From Moniliella sp. 'wahieum' (taxonomy: Eukaryota > Basidiomycota > Moniliellomycetes > Moniliellales > Moniliellaceae), in assembly GCA_003971905.1 (NCBI GenBank), contig RSEE01000022.1, positions 1 through 64,000 of the forward strand: DNA of 64,000 nucleotides, written 5' to 3'. The translations under genes were made by a program, and so were the position numbers. Positions 12,120 to 24,886 of the stretch are shown piece by piece. The notes under the pieces are model-generated. The model searched no databases. It saw only the letters and a list, made by a program, of their open reading frames with translations, and was not told the DNA's origin. Every line of letters begins with the position of its first letter. Position 1 is the first letter of the stretch.

Positions 12120-12203
12120 TGACCCAATAAGGACAAATCGAACCCACACAGTCTCAGTAGCCTTACGAGACAAAGATGTGCTTGACCACTGCACTATTGA
12201 GTC
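12120..12203 (-). pseudogene. degenerate tRNA-like sequence
   Basis: Read on the minus strand from 12203, a 7-bp acceptor stem (GACTCAA with TTGGGTC, one G-T pair) encloses a D arm with a 4-bp stem (GTGC/GCAC) and the loop AGTGGTCAA, and a B-box-like GGTTCGATTT. The T stem does not pair well and the anticodon arm is ambiguous, so no isotype is assigned. The 84-nt length would suit a class II tRNA. It is probably a tRNA relic. Confidence 0.4.
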
Positions 12204-13345
12204 TGCATGGGAGCGTCCGGAGGATTGAATATGATTGACTTGTGGACCTCTGGGCAAAACACTATACTCAGGGACGGGTTTCCCCACAAGCGTCCTTGTG
12301 GGGGGTGGGCGTTGGGGGAGGGAGCGACACCACAGCTGCTTTCAGTTCTCATTCGGGCTTCGTCTGGGCCATGTTCGACCCGGCCGATGGAAAGACAGCG
12401 GGGTCTTGGCAGACGGGTGGGCCGGCCAGGTGGAGTATAGTAGGCAGAGGCACTTTGGCTGCATCCGGCATCTGCCCGCGAAACAGAGCTGGGGAGACAT
12501 CACACAATCATCCACCGGCCACATCCTCCACCACCATGTCATCATCGCTCACCGGCCTCACCGGTCACGGCCTTACCATCATCTGCACATCGATGCGTTT
12601 TCTTGAGACGCCACGGGTGCTGGGGTTGTGTCCGTGGGGCGTGGGCCACACGCAGGCCATAAATCCGACGAAATGCCGATGATGTCCGAGGAGGCACGAG
12701 GCCGCGGGAAAAAGACGTCACGCGTCACACCCTCATACGCCATGCACTACGTCACTGTTCAACGTTTACCGTTCATCGATCAGCTATAGAGGAGCCCCGC
12801 CTTGGATGGCGATCGGAGCGCCGAACTGCCTTGTTGTTCGGTTTCTTTTTTTCGGGTAACATCCCTATCGTTTAACTACGATGCACTCATCCCGGCTGTA
12901 TTACCTGCCATATTACGCTCAACGCGCCTCCTGCCCGGCGGAGGTAAGGCAGTGGTAACCGCGGTAAGGCCCAGGCCTCAAGCCTCTACCCACGCTTCGG
13001 CCTCTCGAATAGAGCTAATGGAGGCCGGGTTTCTTCCGGACCCGAGAGGCAGGCCAGTCACAAACGAAAGGAGGGTGCCGCGGAATGCTCTCTGCTCGGC
13101 GAAACAATGGTGGATGAGGCCATGAGGTCTAAGACGGCAAAGGCGTGCGCGCGAGTCGTTTTGCTATATAGTCGCTTGCTGTCAAGCCCCATACCCCATA
13201 ACCCTTCCTCTGGTCCCTCCGACAACCCGGGTATACACGCGCCTGCACCCCACCACCACCACCTCTGCCTTTGCTCCCTCCCACCTTGGACCTTCTGCAT
13301 TCGAAACACGATCTTGTCGTTGGATTCGAACTCACTTCGCTCGCC
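12204..13345. other. gene-free stretch upstream of the DUF3533 gene
   Basis: No supported gene. The last 250 bases before the start codon are pyrimidine-rich and include CTATATAG-like AT boxes (13163-13170), consistent with a promoter and leader. Confidence 0.5.
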
Positions 13346-15083
13346 ATGACTGTTGACACGACCGGAATCGATTCGCCCGCCCCGCTTCGCCGGGAGCGGT
13401 TGAGCGTGGCCACACTCCAGGTGACGCCCGTAGACGAGGCGTTTGCGTCCAAGCAAAACACGTTGGAGGGCGAAAAGCCTGAGCGGCAAGCAGCGCAGGA
13501 CGACACCGACGCCGACGTCGAACAGCAGCAGGCCTCTAGCGCGCCCGCCTCCGCCTCGGAACTGCAGTTTCGCGCTCATGCGCTGTTTGACCCGCGTCTG
13601 CGGCCCATGATCAAGATGGTCATCAAGGGTCTAGTACCCATGGTTGCCATTCTGTGTGTGGTAGTCATTTGGGGTCTCTTGCCCGTTTACGTACGTCTGC
13701 CATGCTTCTTCTTGACCGTCGTGCCGAGTCTGGCGGTTTGTTCTGAGATGATCTTCGGTGATGTGCTAACTATTGGGGGTGGGAACTGCAGTGGGGCTCG
13801 TTGTACAAGCTCACGCCGCGTCGATTGCCAGCGTGGGTTGTGAATGGGGATGTGGGGGGTGCGATTGGGGAGGCGGTGGAGCAAGGGATCCTGACGCAGC
13901 CAGGGAATGCGATGCGGATGAAGTGGTCCAGTCGGTCGGCAGTGCAGTACCCGACAGCCGGGATTGAGCATGCGGTGGTGCGGGAACAAGAGGCGTGGAT
14001 GGTGGTGCAAGTGGCAACGAATGCGACACAGCGCCTGATCACTGCCCAGACCACGGGCGACACGAGCTTTGATCCAACGAGCCTCATCACGCTGTACTAC
14101 ACCTCGGCACGCAACTTTAATGCAGCGGCGACGTACATCAAGGATCCGACGGTTGACATGTTGGAGGGCATTCTGGCCACGCTTACCGAAGACCTAACCG
14201 CCTCCTGGTTTGCCCGTCTTCAAGGCGCCTCGAATGCTACTGCCATCCTGGAGGCCGCCGGGCGGGCACCGCGAACGATTGGCCAACCGGTTCGATACAC
14301 CGTACGGGATCTGCGACCGTTTGACCAAAGTGTAACGGTGGCCACCACGTTTGTCGGGCTGATCTACACGGCATCTTGACGTTCAACGTGGCCATGGCGC
14401 TGTATGGACTGCGACAAGGCTTGCAAGTGTATCTCACCCCGCGTGCGCTGTTGCTGATGCGGTTGGGTGGGCCGGTCGTGGTCTATGTACCGATCGCGCT
14501 GTTGTTCTCCATGATCAACTTGCCGTTTCAAGTCAACTTTGCCGCCATGGGCCCAACGAATGCGGCGGGGTTTTTTGCGTTTTTTGCCGCGACCTATACG
14601 GGCTTTTTGGTCACCGGCTTTTGGATCGAAAGTCTTCTCTCAGTGCTCACCATCCGCCTCGCGGTGATTGGACTGGTCATGGTCATTTGTACGGGGGTGG
14701 CTGGGGCCAACTACCCGATTGAGATGTTGAATTCGTTCTGTACGTTAACGCTATCCCTTGCCTCTTCTGATCATTGTCGACTGGCTATTACTTGGCCCTC
14801 CGCCTCTCTGGTGTGCGTTTGCTAACAATCGGTACGCTTTTGTATGTCGTTTCTGGTCATTACAGACAAGTGGGAGTACGCCATGCCGTTCTACAATCTC
14901 AAGCAGATCTATACGACGATCATCTTCGATGTGGGAGTGCCCGTCAAGGTGATTATGAAGTCGATGGGCATTCTGTGGGCTTGGCTGTTGCTCCTCGCGC
15001 TCACCTTCCCCGTTTGGGCGCTGCACGAGCAACGCGTGGCGATCAAGGCGCGCGGTGGGCCGGTTCGACGTTGGCCCCTGTAA
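13346..15083 (+). CDS. DUF3533 / Sng1-family membrane protein
   Basis: Resembles fungal Sng1 (nitrosoguanidine resistance) and related DUF3533 plasma-membrane proteins. Exon 1 (13346-13690) codes a disordered N-terminus, then a transmembrane segment (VPMVAILCVVVIWGLLPVY). A GTACGT intron (13691-13791, CTAAC branch) joins LLPVY to WGSLYKL, the family's hallmark. Exon 2 (13792-14739) codes the extracellular domain and several helices. A second GTACGT intron (14740-14865) leads to exon 3 (14866-15083), with YKWEYAMPFYNL and a last helix. One base appears missing near 14368-14375 (LIYTG to ILTFNVAM), which otherwise breaks the frame. Start 13346 is preferred because it has a good ATG context (GCCATGA) and begins the acidic leader. 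The cellular substrate is not known. Confidence 0.85.
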
Positions 15084-16521
15084 GCAAACTGTTATGCATA
15101 GCTCCGACCATGCATCACTGCCAGCATCCCCATTCTGCTACTTGTTACCTGTTACCCCTTCAATGCTTTCCCACCGCCCCCAAGCGCCCGTTTCTCAATA
15201 TGCATATGTATTTCACTCGCTGTGTATAGGGCAGGCAGAGAACAGTAGTGACATGTGGCTCAGTTCCCCGCCCTTCAACAATGGATCTGAATCATGGACG
15301 TAGAAGTGACGAGACTTTCCTCCGTTTTCACATTGTTTCTCAGTACCTTGGGGGCTGTGGCTGACATGCTCGTCCAGCCCGCAGCCATCGGGAGCAGCAC
15401 GTACGTTGTGGCGCCGGTCGAGACCCTCCCGCTTGGCTGCTCGAGCGAGTGCACCAAGAGGCGCATGGGCGTACCCAAGCCGCCAGAGCCGGGCGGGAAG
15501 GGCTAACTGTACGGGGGCGGCAATGCGGTAGCTGCTCGCGGCTCAGCACGGATCAAGCTTCAACCGGTCCTTTTGCCCACGGGGGCGGGTAGGAGCTGCT
15601 ACTGCAGTGACGGGGCAGCGGCGGGCGTCGTCCGGAGCGTGCTGGATACTGTTGGGACACTAGTGCGGTGTGCCAAAGGCATAGCCGGACTCTGGCGCTC
15701 CCAGCCACTTCAATCCAGCGGCTAGCTCCGCTAGTTCCGCTCGGGCGGAAATGTGGCTGGCTGACTGGTCTCCTATCTAGCAGCCCCGGCAGTCGTAGCT
15801 CTTAGTTTCCCTCTTCCACTCCCTCCTCCTCCTCCCTCTCCGCTACTCTCTACTATCGCTCACCAGCAATCAATCCCTATCGTCTATTGACCCAGTTCTT
15901 GATTGCTGTCTCGCTTGGCATCGGGATCCGGTCACATCAATACTCTGCCCAAAAGAAGACGGTAGCGGGGGCGGGAGGGCGCATGTGGTGGGTCTTGGCT
16001 TCCGCATTACTTGGAACCAGCTACGCTCGTCCGCGCTCTGGGGACCATTTGACTGACCATCTGTATTTTGCTGTAGCCTGCCCGTCGGAGCGTGCGCTGT
16101 TTGCCCGGCCCAAACCCCAAACCCAAGGGCCAAGGGCCAAGACCAGCAGCACTCGACATGTAGCTGAAGTACCCCATGGCGCCACGCGCACGAGCACAGG
16201 ACGCCAGCCGAGGTCGCAGCTGCAGAATCTGTAATCGATAACCGAGATCTTGGACGGATGGGTCGCAGACTCAGCGCTCAGCGTCTCAGGGGAATCAGGA
16301 TCAGATCTCAGAGCGAGTCCCTGGAATATAGTACAACTAGCCAGAGTAGTGTAGTGGGATAGGCGCGTAGCGGCCCATATACAAAAGGATTATAAGGCGG
16401 GGAGGGGGGGGAGCAGGAGGAGTGTGGCGGCGCGGCCGAGGGTACCGGTCACCTTCGAGGGTGGAGGGTGGAGGGCACCGGGCACCACACGCCGGCACCG
16501 GATACTGGACCCAGGGCCTGG
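15084..16521. other. intergenic stretch, DUF3533 to SREBP
   Basis: No supported gene. It separates the 3' end of the DUF3533 gene from the 3' end of SREBP, which are convergent. CTCAGCGCTCAGCGTCTCAG-type words occur at 16270-16310. Confidence 0.5.
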
Positions 16522-19500
16522 TTAGGCTTCCTCGCCCTCGGGGATCCACAGCAGTCCCTCTGGTCCGAGGGGGAGGGTAGTGGAGTGGGTGGAGCGAAGG
16601 CCGAGGAAGCGGGTGAGATCAGCAAGGACGTCAGTCGCGATTTCTTTCACCTCGGCGGAGGAGCCTTGGCACGCGCACTGGGCCAAGGTGCGGCGCAGTG
16701 CCATAGCCTGATCCAGCAGCGGCGTCAGCTCTGCGCTCGTTTCGCCCGGGCAAAACAGCGCCTTGTTCCGTCCGAGCAGACGGAGAAACAAGAGCCATTC
16801 CCCGGCGGCGGTAACGAGCGACAGGGCAGCTTGGTCCGCGGCCAAGCTCAGCGCAAGCTCCCCCCGTTCGATCGGCAGGTCCAGAACGAGGCGGAGGCAG
16901 GCCCGGACTGCAGTGCGCGTGCCCAGCATGTCGCCTCCGTTTTGCAGGGACGAGAGGAGGGAGAGGGCATAGGCATGCGCGCGGTAGCAAGGTCCGACGA
17001 GAAGAAGGACCAAAGGGAGAAGGTGATTTGGGTAAGGTAGTAGGCCGGCGTCCCGCTCACCCTGCCCTGTCCGAGTGCAGTAAGGAGCATGGCAATTTCC
17101 TCCTTCGTCTCGGCCTCGGCGACATCAACCGACAGCAGCCCAGCCTGCTTGCGACGGAAAAACTCCGAGACAAAGGCGTTGATGTCCACCCCAGCGACGG
17201 TTCGTCTTCCACCTCCCTCATATTGCGTGCGCGAGCAGAAAACGTCGTAGGACTGCCAACGTAATGACGGAGGGGAAGAGCAACGTCCAGAGACGGTGCA
17301 AGCGCTGCATCTGGATCGCGTTGGAGACCATCTTGAGCGGGCAGGAAATGAAGGTGCGCATTTCCTCGTCAGAGCCAAGCAGCGATGCTGCCTCCGCCTC
17401 CGTAGGGCACAGGGACAGTGCCCTCTCCAACGGAAGAGCCAGCACGTCCTCGAGCCAAGCGGGCTTTCCCTCGGCACATTGGGCACGAGCCCAGTAAGAG
17501 CGGGAGTAGCTCCGTGCCACGCTGCCAACCGCGTTCAGGGGCGAGCCTAGACGACCGAGCGCAAGACCAAGCAGTGCATGAACCTCAACGACAGAGAAAC
17601 CTGTTGCGGGTTCCGGTACCTCTTGCGGGTTCCCCTCCCCATTCAGCAGTTTTGGTTCGTCCGAGTCTCCCTCCGCCTCATCCCACATCCCTGCAATCTT
17701 ACCGACACATACAATCGTGTGAGCCTTGAGTACGAGAGAGCGCTGGGCGAAGGGCCCCCAGGTGGTTTCGATGGCCAACAACTTGATCCAAGCGTGGACC
17801 TCGTCACGCTTCGTCGCCATGTCCCACTGAGTGGTCGGGCGCGATGAATATGCCAAGGCCAACAAGTCCTTGACCAATGCGACAGCAGCACTGAGGGACC
17901 CGTTGGGCGCGAGAAGAAATGAGCGAAGTGCCACATCCATCCTCACTGGGTTGACGGGGGGAGAGTCCAAACAAGCACGAAGGTCGGCCCTGCGCTGGGA
18001 AAGGGGAGTAGTCCGTCGCCTCTTACCCTGCTGAAGTGAGGAAGATTGCTTGGTGAGCGTCCGGAACAGGGGATAGAGCACAAACAGAACGCAGCCGACG
18101 AAAGAGATGAACCGAACCACCTCGACCACCAAATGAACCAGTGGGACATGATCATAATGGTGTGCGCCTGAAGAGGCAAAAGAAGCGCGCTTGAGCAGTT
18201 GCTGGCTGGCACTAGCAGCACGGGCAGCTGCATGCGGAGAGGCTGGGTGGTGCAAGTCGGTGGAAGAACCAACGAGGGTAAGACCCAAGAAGGCCGCCAT
18301 TACATACGACCCTGTCGGGTTGGACTGTGGTGCCGTTCGGTTGGCGAGCTGGACATGTCATCGTCCGAATCCAGCAGATAATCCTCCAGTCCGTTTCCGT
18401 TCGACTGGTCCTCCTCCTTGATAGGCACCAAAGCCTCGAGACGAGCCTTTTCCGCCCCCGCTCTTGGCGAGTTTGTTCCATCTCATGCAGCCAAACAAGC
18501 AGTACGTCCTCCCCTCCTTGGAGAGAGCGGATCAATTCCTTCAGTCCTTCCGACTCGGACGAGAGCTGAGTTTCACGGCGTTTAAGATGATGAATGTAAT
18601 CGGTCGCCTTACCCAGAATAGTCGCCTTGTTCAGTTTGGTCGCTGCACTGATCCCGTCGACCAAGTCCTCAGGGTCCCCTTTTTTCTTTGGCTTGCGCGG
18701 GAGAAGGGAAGTGGAACCACCATTGTTCTTGGGAGTCAGGTTACTGAGCGCGGGTACGGCCGCCCGCAGAGTGGCAAAGCGTTCGTTGATGTTGTCGCGG
18801 TAACGCCGCTCGATCGCATTGTGGGGCACTTTATCGTCGGGGTCGGACACTTTCCTCCGGGCACGCCGGCGGTTCTTTTCCGAGTTTGAAGAGTTCGCCT
18901 GCGTCTGGAGAAGAAAGTCCGGTGGCTGGCTGGCTTGGCGGACGAGCCGCTCTTGCTGCCGATACTGGAGTTGGATCATGACTGAGGATACGTTGTCAAA
19001 CGCTGTAAAAAAAGAAAAAAGGACCGATGGCGTTAGTTTGACCTTCTCAGCACCAAACGATCGCAGTTTCCACGCGCCACGCATAAATAGAGTGCCGTCT
19101 CAATCAGACCAGATGGGTCCGATAGGTGGATCCACACGTATAAGGCCAGCAGGCCGGAGGAGAGATAAATAGACAAGACGTACCTTCGGGCGGGAGGATG
19201 TTCCACTGATCCACGTCTTCACTTTTCGCTTGGTCCTTGGCATGGATGGTGAGCTTGTGGGCCAACGAGGTTTCCGACTTGATTTTCTGGCCCGGGCGCT
19301 CCAGCAGAGGGGGCACGGTTGGCTTGGCCATGCCGTGCTTTAGTGCCAAGTCCTTTGGTGTTCCATCAAGAGTCACTGCCCGTGCGCGGCCACGGCGGAT
19401 GGGACCAAGTCCAGAGGGCATGGCTGCCGGCGGAGCTGCCTCTCGCTTTGGGCCCCGCGAGGAGGGGCGTCCATCGAACGAAGCAGGGGGTGAGGCCGAT

Positions 19501-20506
19501 TTGGCCTTAGAGGGGGCCGGTGGAGGTAGGCCAGGGTGGAACGAGGGCATGGACGGCATCCCAGCGGGCATAGACATGGGGACATTCGGGTGGCAAACCC
19601 ACTTCCAGCTACCGAGTTGGAGAAGGGAGCATCGGGCAAGCCCATTGGCTGGGATTGAGACTGAGACTGAGACTGAGACTGTGGCTGAGACTGGGATTGG
19701 GGTTGCGGCTGGGACGGGGACTGGGACTGCTGGAACGACATGAGCTCGGCGACATCTACCGAACCGGGGGGCGCAGGCATGCCCATCGCCGGCATGAAGG
19801 GGGCATAGGCACTTTGGCCCGAAGCCGACTGGGCAGCGGACATGGCGAGCGCCTGGGGTGGCTGCCACATTTGCGGGGGCGTCTGTTGCGGCAGTTGTTG
19901 CTGCGGCATGCCAGCAAAGGCAAAGGGGTCGAAGAGGGTGTTTGGGGAGCGGGCAGGCATGGGATTGGAGGCGAACTGGGGGTTGCCGCCAAAGGAGGTG
20001 AGGAGTGAGTTGACGTCGAGCCCCATCTGGGGATACTGGGCCTCCTGGACCAGCAGGGAGCCCTGCTGCGGCGGCGGCTGGGACGACGCAGTGGCGGAAG
20101 GGGCGGAGGAGTTGCTGGCGCTGTAGGGCGAGACGGTGGGGGTGCTGAGGTCGGAGGCGCGGTCGGGCTGGAGGTGGGGGGAGGTGGCGGTGGCGGGGCG
20201 GTGGCGGTGGGCGGGGGCTGGAAGGGGAGGGAGGCGGGGGCGGGGGGCGGGAAGAGCATGTTCTGGAACGAGGCGGGCGTGTCGGGCTGCGGCGGGTGCT
20301 GTGGCGGGGGCGGGTGTCGCGGCGAGGCCGACGTTGTCGAGGTACATGGCGAGGCTGGCGTCGTAGGGGGGCTGTGTGCCGAGGCCCCAGGCGGGCGGGG
20401 CGAGTGGGGGCGGGACGCCATGGAGGCGGTGGTGGTGGAGGTGGAGGTGGCGGTGGGACTGGAGGTGTGCTGTGGCTGCGGAAGCACGCCTGCATGCAGC
20501 AGGCAC
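16522..20506 (-). CDS. sre1: SREBP / Sre1, membrane-bound bHLH-zip sterol regulator
   Basis: Codes an ER-membrane transcription factor that is released by proteolysis when sterol or oxygen is low. The N-terminal exon (20506-19184) is Pro/Gln/Ser-rich, with an SQ/PQ repeat near 19650-19730. A GTACGT intron (19183-19003) leads to the bHLH: KVPHNAIERRYRDNINERF carries the Tyr that marks SREBPs, then a long Lys/Pro-rich loop, then ATKLNKATILGKATDYIHHL. An acidic segment with LEDYLLDSDDD follows, then two membrane segments (AAFLGLTLV, and VHLVVEVVRFISFVGCVLFV near 18150-18090). The C-terminal domain resembles DUF2014 and ends in PEGLLWIPEGEEA. At least four single-base losses interrupt the frame, two of them in G runs near 18325 and 18465. 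The exact start is uncertain, because two N-terminal frames appear to alternate. Confidence 0.9.
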
Positions 20507-20821
20507 CCCAGGGCAGCAATCGGGCAGGCGTGTCTGAGCGCTGCGGCTGCTGGCTGGCGCGGTGCGGTGCCTGAGGCCTGAGCCGCTGCTCCGGCCGGGG
20601 CGGAGAGCTGGAAACGGGACGGGAGCGCTCTGGGCTTCTGAGCGCTCAGGCTGAGCCTCCGCCCAGCCCAGCCGCCGCCGGGCCGAGCCGGGTTGGGGTT
20701 GCGTTGGCAGCTTGAGTACTCAACTTTTAGGAGTGGCCTACTGCCGGAGCGCTCCCAGGGCGAAGACGCGTGGCGGCTACGGCCGGCTGCTGCCGTGCCT
20801 CGGACTCAGTACGTACCGCAC

Positions 20822-20850
20822 CAGCTGTCACATGTCGCATGTGGCACGTG
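20822..20850. promoter_or_regulatory. four clustered E-boxes upstream of SREBP
   Basis: CAGCTG (20822-20827), CACATG (20829-20834), CATGTG (20838-20843) and CACGTG (20845-20850) stand within 29 bp, about 320 bp upstream of the SREBP start. bHLH proteins bind CANNTG, and SREBPs with the Tyr substitution bind both E-boxes and sterol elements. Autoregulation is therefore plausible, but this is inference. Confidence 0.5.
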
Positions 20851-20956
20851 ACTAGTGACTGACTGCTGGCTGGCTGGCTGCCAACCTGTCACACGTCCCC
20901 GGCGAAACACCATCGGGCCCTGTCACCGGTGACCACCATCCACACCCGCCCACGCC

Positions 20957-20961
20957 AAAAA
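20957..20961 (-). terminator. Pol III terminator of tRNA-Val
   Basis: Five T residues on the minus strand directly after the tRNA-Val discriminator base. Confidence 0.75.
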
Positions 20962-21061
20962 TGATCGAACCCGGGATCGAACCGGGGACCTTACGCGTCT
21001 CAACGAGACCTGCTGCTCCAGGATGTGAAGCGTACGTCATGACCAGCTAGACCATCCGACC
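20962..21061 (-). tRNA. tRNA-Val(CAC) with short intron
   Basis: Read from 21061: acceptor GGTCGGA pairs with TTCGATC (two G-T pairs), discriminator A, A box TGGTCTAGCTGG, anticodon stem TACGC/GCGTA, loop TTCACA with anticodon CAC, and T arm CCCGG-TTCGATC-CCGGG with a B box. An intron of about 26 nt follows position 37, leaving a mature tRNA of about 74 nt. Five T residues follow the gene directly on the minus strand (20957-20961). Confidence 0.9.
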
Positions 21062-21790
21062 GTGATGCTCAGCCTGTTTCCTCTTCCGTCGTCTGTTCCC
21101 CCGGGGCATGATCATATTAGCCCAACAACATCGATTCCAAACCCATGAACGCATCCGCATCCGCCTCCGCCTTACCCAGGCCCGAGCGCGTCAATTCCTT
21201 GTAACGCACTCCGGATTCGATGGGAAAGAGCCTGGTAGGGCAGTGTTAGGCACCACTTTCCCTGTCCCACACTTGCGTTTTGCAAATGATATCAAGCTTC
21301 AAGCCAATAACAGGAAGAGTAAGCTACCAACCCACACAATAGTAAGCGCCGTTAGCGAACGCTGCTGGAGTGGCGCACTGAAAATGCTGAACTAGACCAC
21401 GTTGAATCTTAAAGTGAACTACCAGAACAGCCGGGAACCTTATCGCATGGGAACCCCATCAACGTCAACGTCGTCGCTGATTCCTAAAACAGAGGGTCAA
21501 AACGCATCCGCCATCCTGCCCGTGCCAGTCCCCCGCCCCTTGTCCCCCAGCAACCACCTGATCAACAATTCGAATTACATTAGTTCCGTCCCATGTCCCC
21601 CACCCTCCCCCACGCCTCCCATCGACCTACGAGCCCAAGGCAGAGAGGAATCGGCGAGAGAGAACCCGGCCCCAAATGAAATACCTCGCCTAGCCTGGTC
21701 TGGTCTAGCCTGGTCTGGTTTCGCCTCGCCTGGCCCCAGGGTGCAACAAGTCGGGTGACCAGCGGGTCGTTCAACGTTCATCGATCACGC
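21062..21790. other. intergenic stretch, tRNA-Val to SPT16
   Basis: No supported gene. It contains pyrimidine-rich tracts (21540-21625), a short CTGGTCTAGC repeat (21700-21720) and GTTCAACGTTCATCGATCACGC words at 21770-21790 directly beyond the SPT16 stop. Confidence 0.5.
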
Positions 21791-24700
21791 TCACCACTTT
21801 CGCTTGGCCCGGGGCTTCTTCTTAGGCCGCCGTTCGTCGTTTGATTCGTCGCCGTTTTCACGGCGATGTTTATCGTCGGCCTTGGCGGCCTTGCGTTCCA
21901 AGTCGTCCCAGTCCTCGCCCTCGTCAGGCGGACCCCGAGTCGTCCGAGGCGTCCTGATCAAAGTCGGACTCGGACCGTTCGGTCGACTCGTCCTCTGAGC
22001 CAGTTGGCCTGCCATCGGTTGGGAAAAGCCCGACCCCTGGTCCGACTCGGACGAGGCGTCTTGGTCGTCCGAGCTGGCCTGGAGGAAGGCCCAACCACCG
22101 ACGCGGAAGAGTTCGGCCGGATCCTCCTGCACCGTCTTGATGATCGCGGTCCAGTTGAGGTTGACCTGGCCGACCGAGAGCGGGATGTCGACCGAGTCGA
22201 GCCACTCCTTGATGCTGTCCAGCTACTGGCTCGGGATCGAGTTGAGATGCACCACAGACTTCGAGTAATCCTTCAAGACAAAGACCAAGTCAAAGTTCTT
22301 CAGGCCGTACTGCACGCGTTCGAGGTGAGCGATTTCCACCTCGGCCAGCGTCAGAACAAAGAACGGCGGCTCAGACAGGTGAACCAGAGCATCCATCGTC
22401 GGTGCCACCAGCACCGAGCTGCAGAACGGAACCGCATTAAAGGCCAGCTCGCGGAAGGGCACATTCATCCCCCGGCCTCGGCAGGCCTCGGCAATCTTCT
22501 GGGTAAAGGCCTTGAACTCCTTGTTGAGCTAGTGCCGGTGCCTCCGCTCCTCGTTTTCCAGTTCAATCTCATGGTCGTCGCCGGTCCAATTCTTGCGTTT
22601 GCGGGTGCCCGTCTCGTCAAATGGCACGTCGCTGGCCTCGCGGAAAAAACTGCATGTCACGCGCCTTCTTTATACCGTCCATGATGGGATGCTTCAAGTG
22701 CACATGCACAAGCACAATCAACTCCTTTTCCGTCGGCAGGCTGAAAAAAGAGATGCTTAATGTTGCTAAACAGCAAACCCACCCTCTGTTGTAACGGCGA
22801 AGTAAACCGGATGCCATTTTGATGGATCTCCAGGTCCCCAGGGACCCGCTTGCCCCCCAGCGCAGGGCGCGGGAACACCTCGCGCAGTACTGCGGGCGCT
22901 GCCTATTGAGGATCAGCTTCTCCTGCTCCACCACGTCGGCCAACTCCTTCTTCTCGGCCACGCGCTTGATCGCAGCCTTTTGAATTCGGTGATTTCCTTG
23001 TAGAGCTCAGCAAAATGGTACGCATCTTGGCTGAGGAAAGTCATGTTGCGAATAAACGTCGCATCTGGGTCCTCAAACGGCTGGTCCTCCTTCTTTCCCA
23101 AGATCTGGCCGAGGGAGAGGAAGTTAAAGCGGAGATAGGTCCATTCGCCCTCGTCGGATTGGGACAGATTCTTGAGGGTATGGATGTGGAGAACGGCACA
23201 GCAAAGCCGTAGATGGGAAGGATGGTTGACGAGAAGCGCGCTGGTCGAGGAAGATTTTGAGGTCTTTCGCTCGCGAAGGCACTACATGGTCTCCCTTGTA
23301 GCTCTCGAACCGCTTCCACACCTGGCCTCTTGATTGGTTTTCTCCCGTATATCGTCGTTGGCAAAGCGGGCGAGACCTTCCTCCTGCTTCTGCCGAGCGA
23401 GTTCTTTTGGTGCTCCTTGATGCGATTGTCCACACTATCCTCTTAGTTGGTGGTGCGGTTGGAGCTGCGCATGGGTCGCCCGGTAAACGACTCGAGCAGC
23501 GTATCATCCGTCTTGGCTTTTGGTTTGGGTTTGGGCTTCTTTTCCTCGCTCTCTTGGAAGAAGGAAAGGTTCGAGGTGGATTTGACCGCCGTCGTGAGGA
23601 ACGTCGCAGGTGCATTTTCGTTGATCCTTACGGTGCCGATGAGGAGGAGAGCGTAGATCTTACCCGGATGGTGGGGTCAGGGATGTTCTCCACGCTGAGA
23701 GTAAGGTCAAATACCATATCCTTCTTGATCTTCCGCTCGTTCCGCGAAGAAAGGAGGAAGGCCGAGCCGCGTAACTCGAGGCCCGTGGCAAAGCCAATCG
23801 ATTTGGTGAGATGGGAGGCCAGGTCGGCATCCTTGGATTGGAGGCATGCGACCCCTGGTTGTACACTTGTTTCCCGTTGCGCCCTCGCGGAAAAAGTCCG
23901 TGGCGACTTTTTGCTGGGTCTCAAGAAGGGAATAGGCAGCCGACTGCTTCTCGTGGGGGTCAACGAGATATGTACGACCTACGTTGGAACAATATGAGCG
24001 ATAACGAATGCCAACTTCGGCAATGATCACACTACCTCTCCATCAGCCCCCTCGAGACACTTATTGTGCTTTGGGCCGAAGTACGCAGATCATACTCGCC
24101 ACCACACATGATAATAGGGGTGTAGCACCAATCAGCATACGATGCGTCCGGACCAGGCAGAATGGCACTCTGCCTGCGCCAAAACCCATTGTCGTCCAGC
24201 TTGTTTTCCAAATTGAGCGCCAACTTTTCATGCGAAACCTTGCGTCCATCATCCAGGACGTTGGACATTCCTCCACAAACATAGTCTTCAGCAGCGCCGT
24301 CGATATCTTGGCCGCCGTACGAGCGGGGCCAACATCCAAGGAGGCCCATTTATTTGCGTCAATGGCCTTGCCCCAACTGTGGACCACTCCTCAGCAAACT
24401 TGCCCACGACCTTGTCCTTGACACCCACCTGGGCCGAGGTGGCGTCCTTGACCTGAGCAAAAAGTGTATCCCAGCCGGCCTGTGGCCGCCTCGTCCTTGG
24501 TCCGCTTGATAATCTCGATAGCGATGCCCTCCGTGTTTGGGCAAGCGGCTCGAGGAGTTGAGCTGGCAGGATCGTCAGCTCAGGCAGGCACATTTCGCAC
24601 GGGGGAAACATACCTTTGGCAGATGAAGTTACAAGGTAACCTTGTTCTTGGTGAGAAAAATGACGGTGGACAGGAACTCATAACCCAGAAGCCAAACCTG

Positions 24701-24886
24701 GGACCGGGGGTAGCGGGGGGTGTCACAATGCGGGCATGCGCTCCGCTCCGGCTCGCCGAGGGGAGAAGAAGAACATACATGAACAGCGACAGTCTTGCTG
24801 TAGGGCATGTTGTCTTAAGCGCCCATGGGCACCACGATGGCGCCCGTCTCTGCGAGCGGGTGCAGCGCCGGGTCCTGGCTGGGCTT
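21791..24886 (-). CDS. SPT16: FACT complex histone chaperone subunit SPT16 (5' end not resolved)
   Basis: Spt16 with Pob3/Nhp6 reorganises nucleosomes during transcription and replication. The aminopeptidase-like N-domain is seen in GAIVVPMGA and [12 protein letters not shown] (24870-24790), then [28 protein letters not shown] (24245-24175), [14 protein letters not shown] and [20 protein letters not shown] (24030-23970). Middle-domain segments follow, and the C-terminus is strongly acidic ([21 protein letters not shown]) before the basic end [11 protein letters not shown]. The last residues fit the nuclear-targeting tail of the family. The frame is broken many times by apparent single-base losses, and an in-frame TAA lies between PMGA and DNMPY, so short introns and errors cannot be separated. 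The first coding exon should lie upstream of 24886 but I could not place it. Confidence 0.85.
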
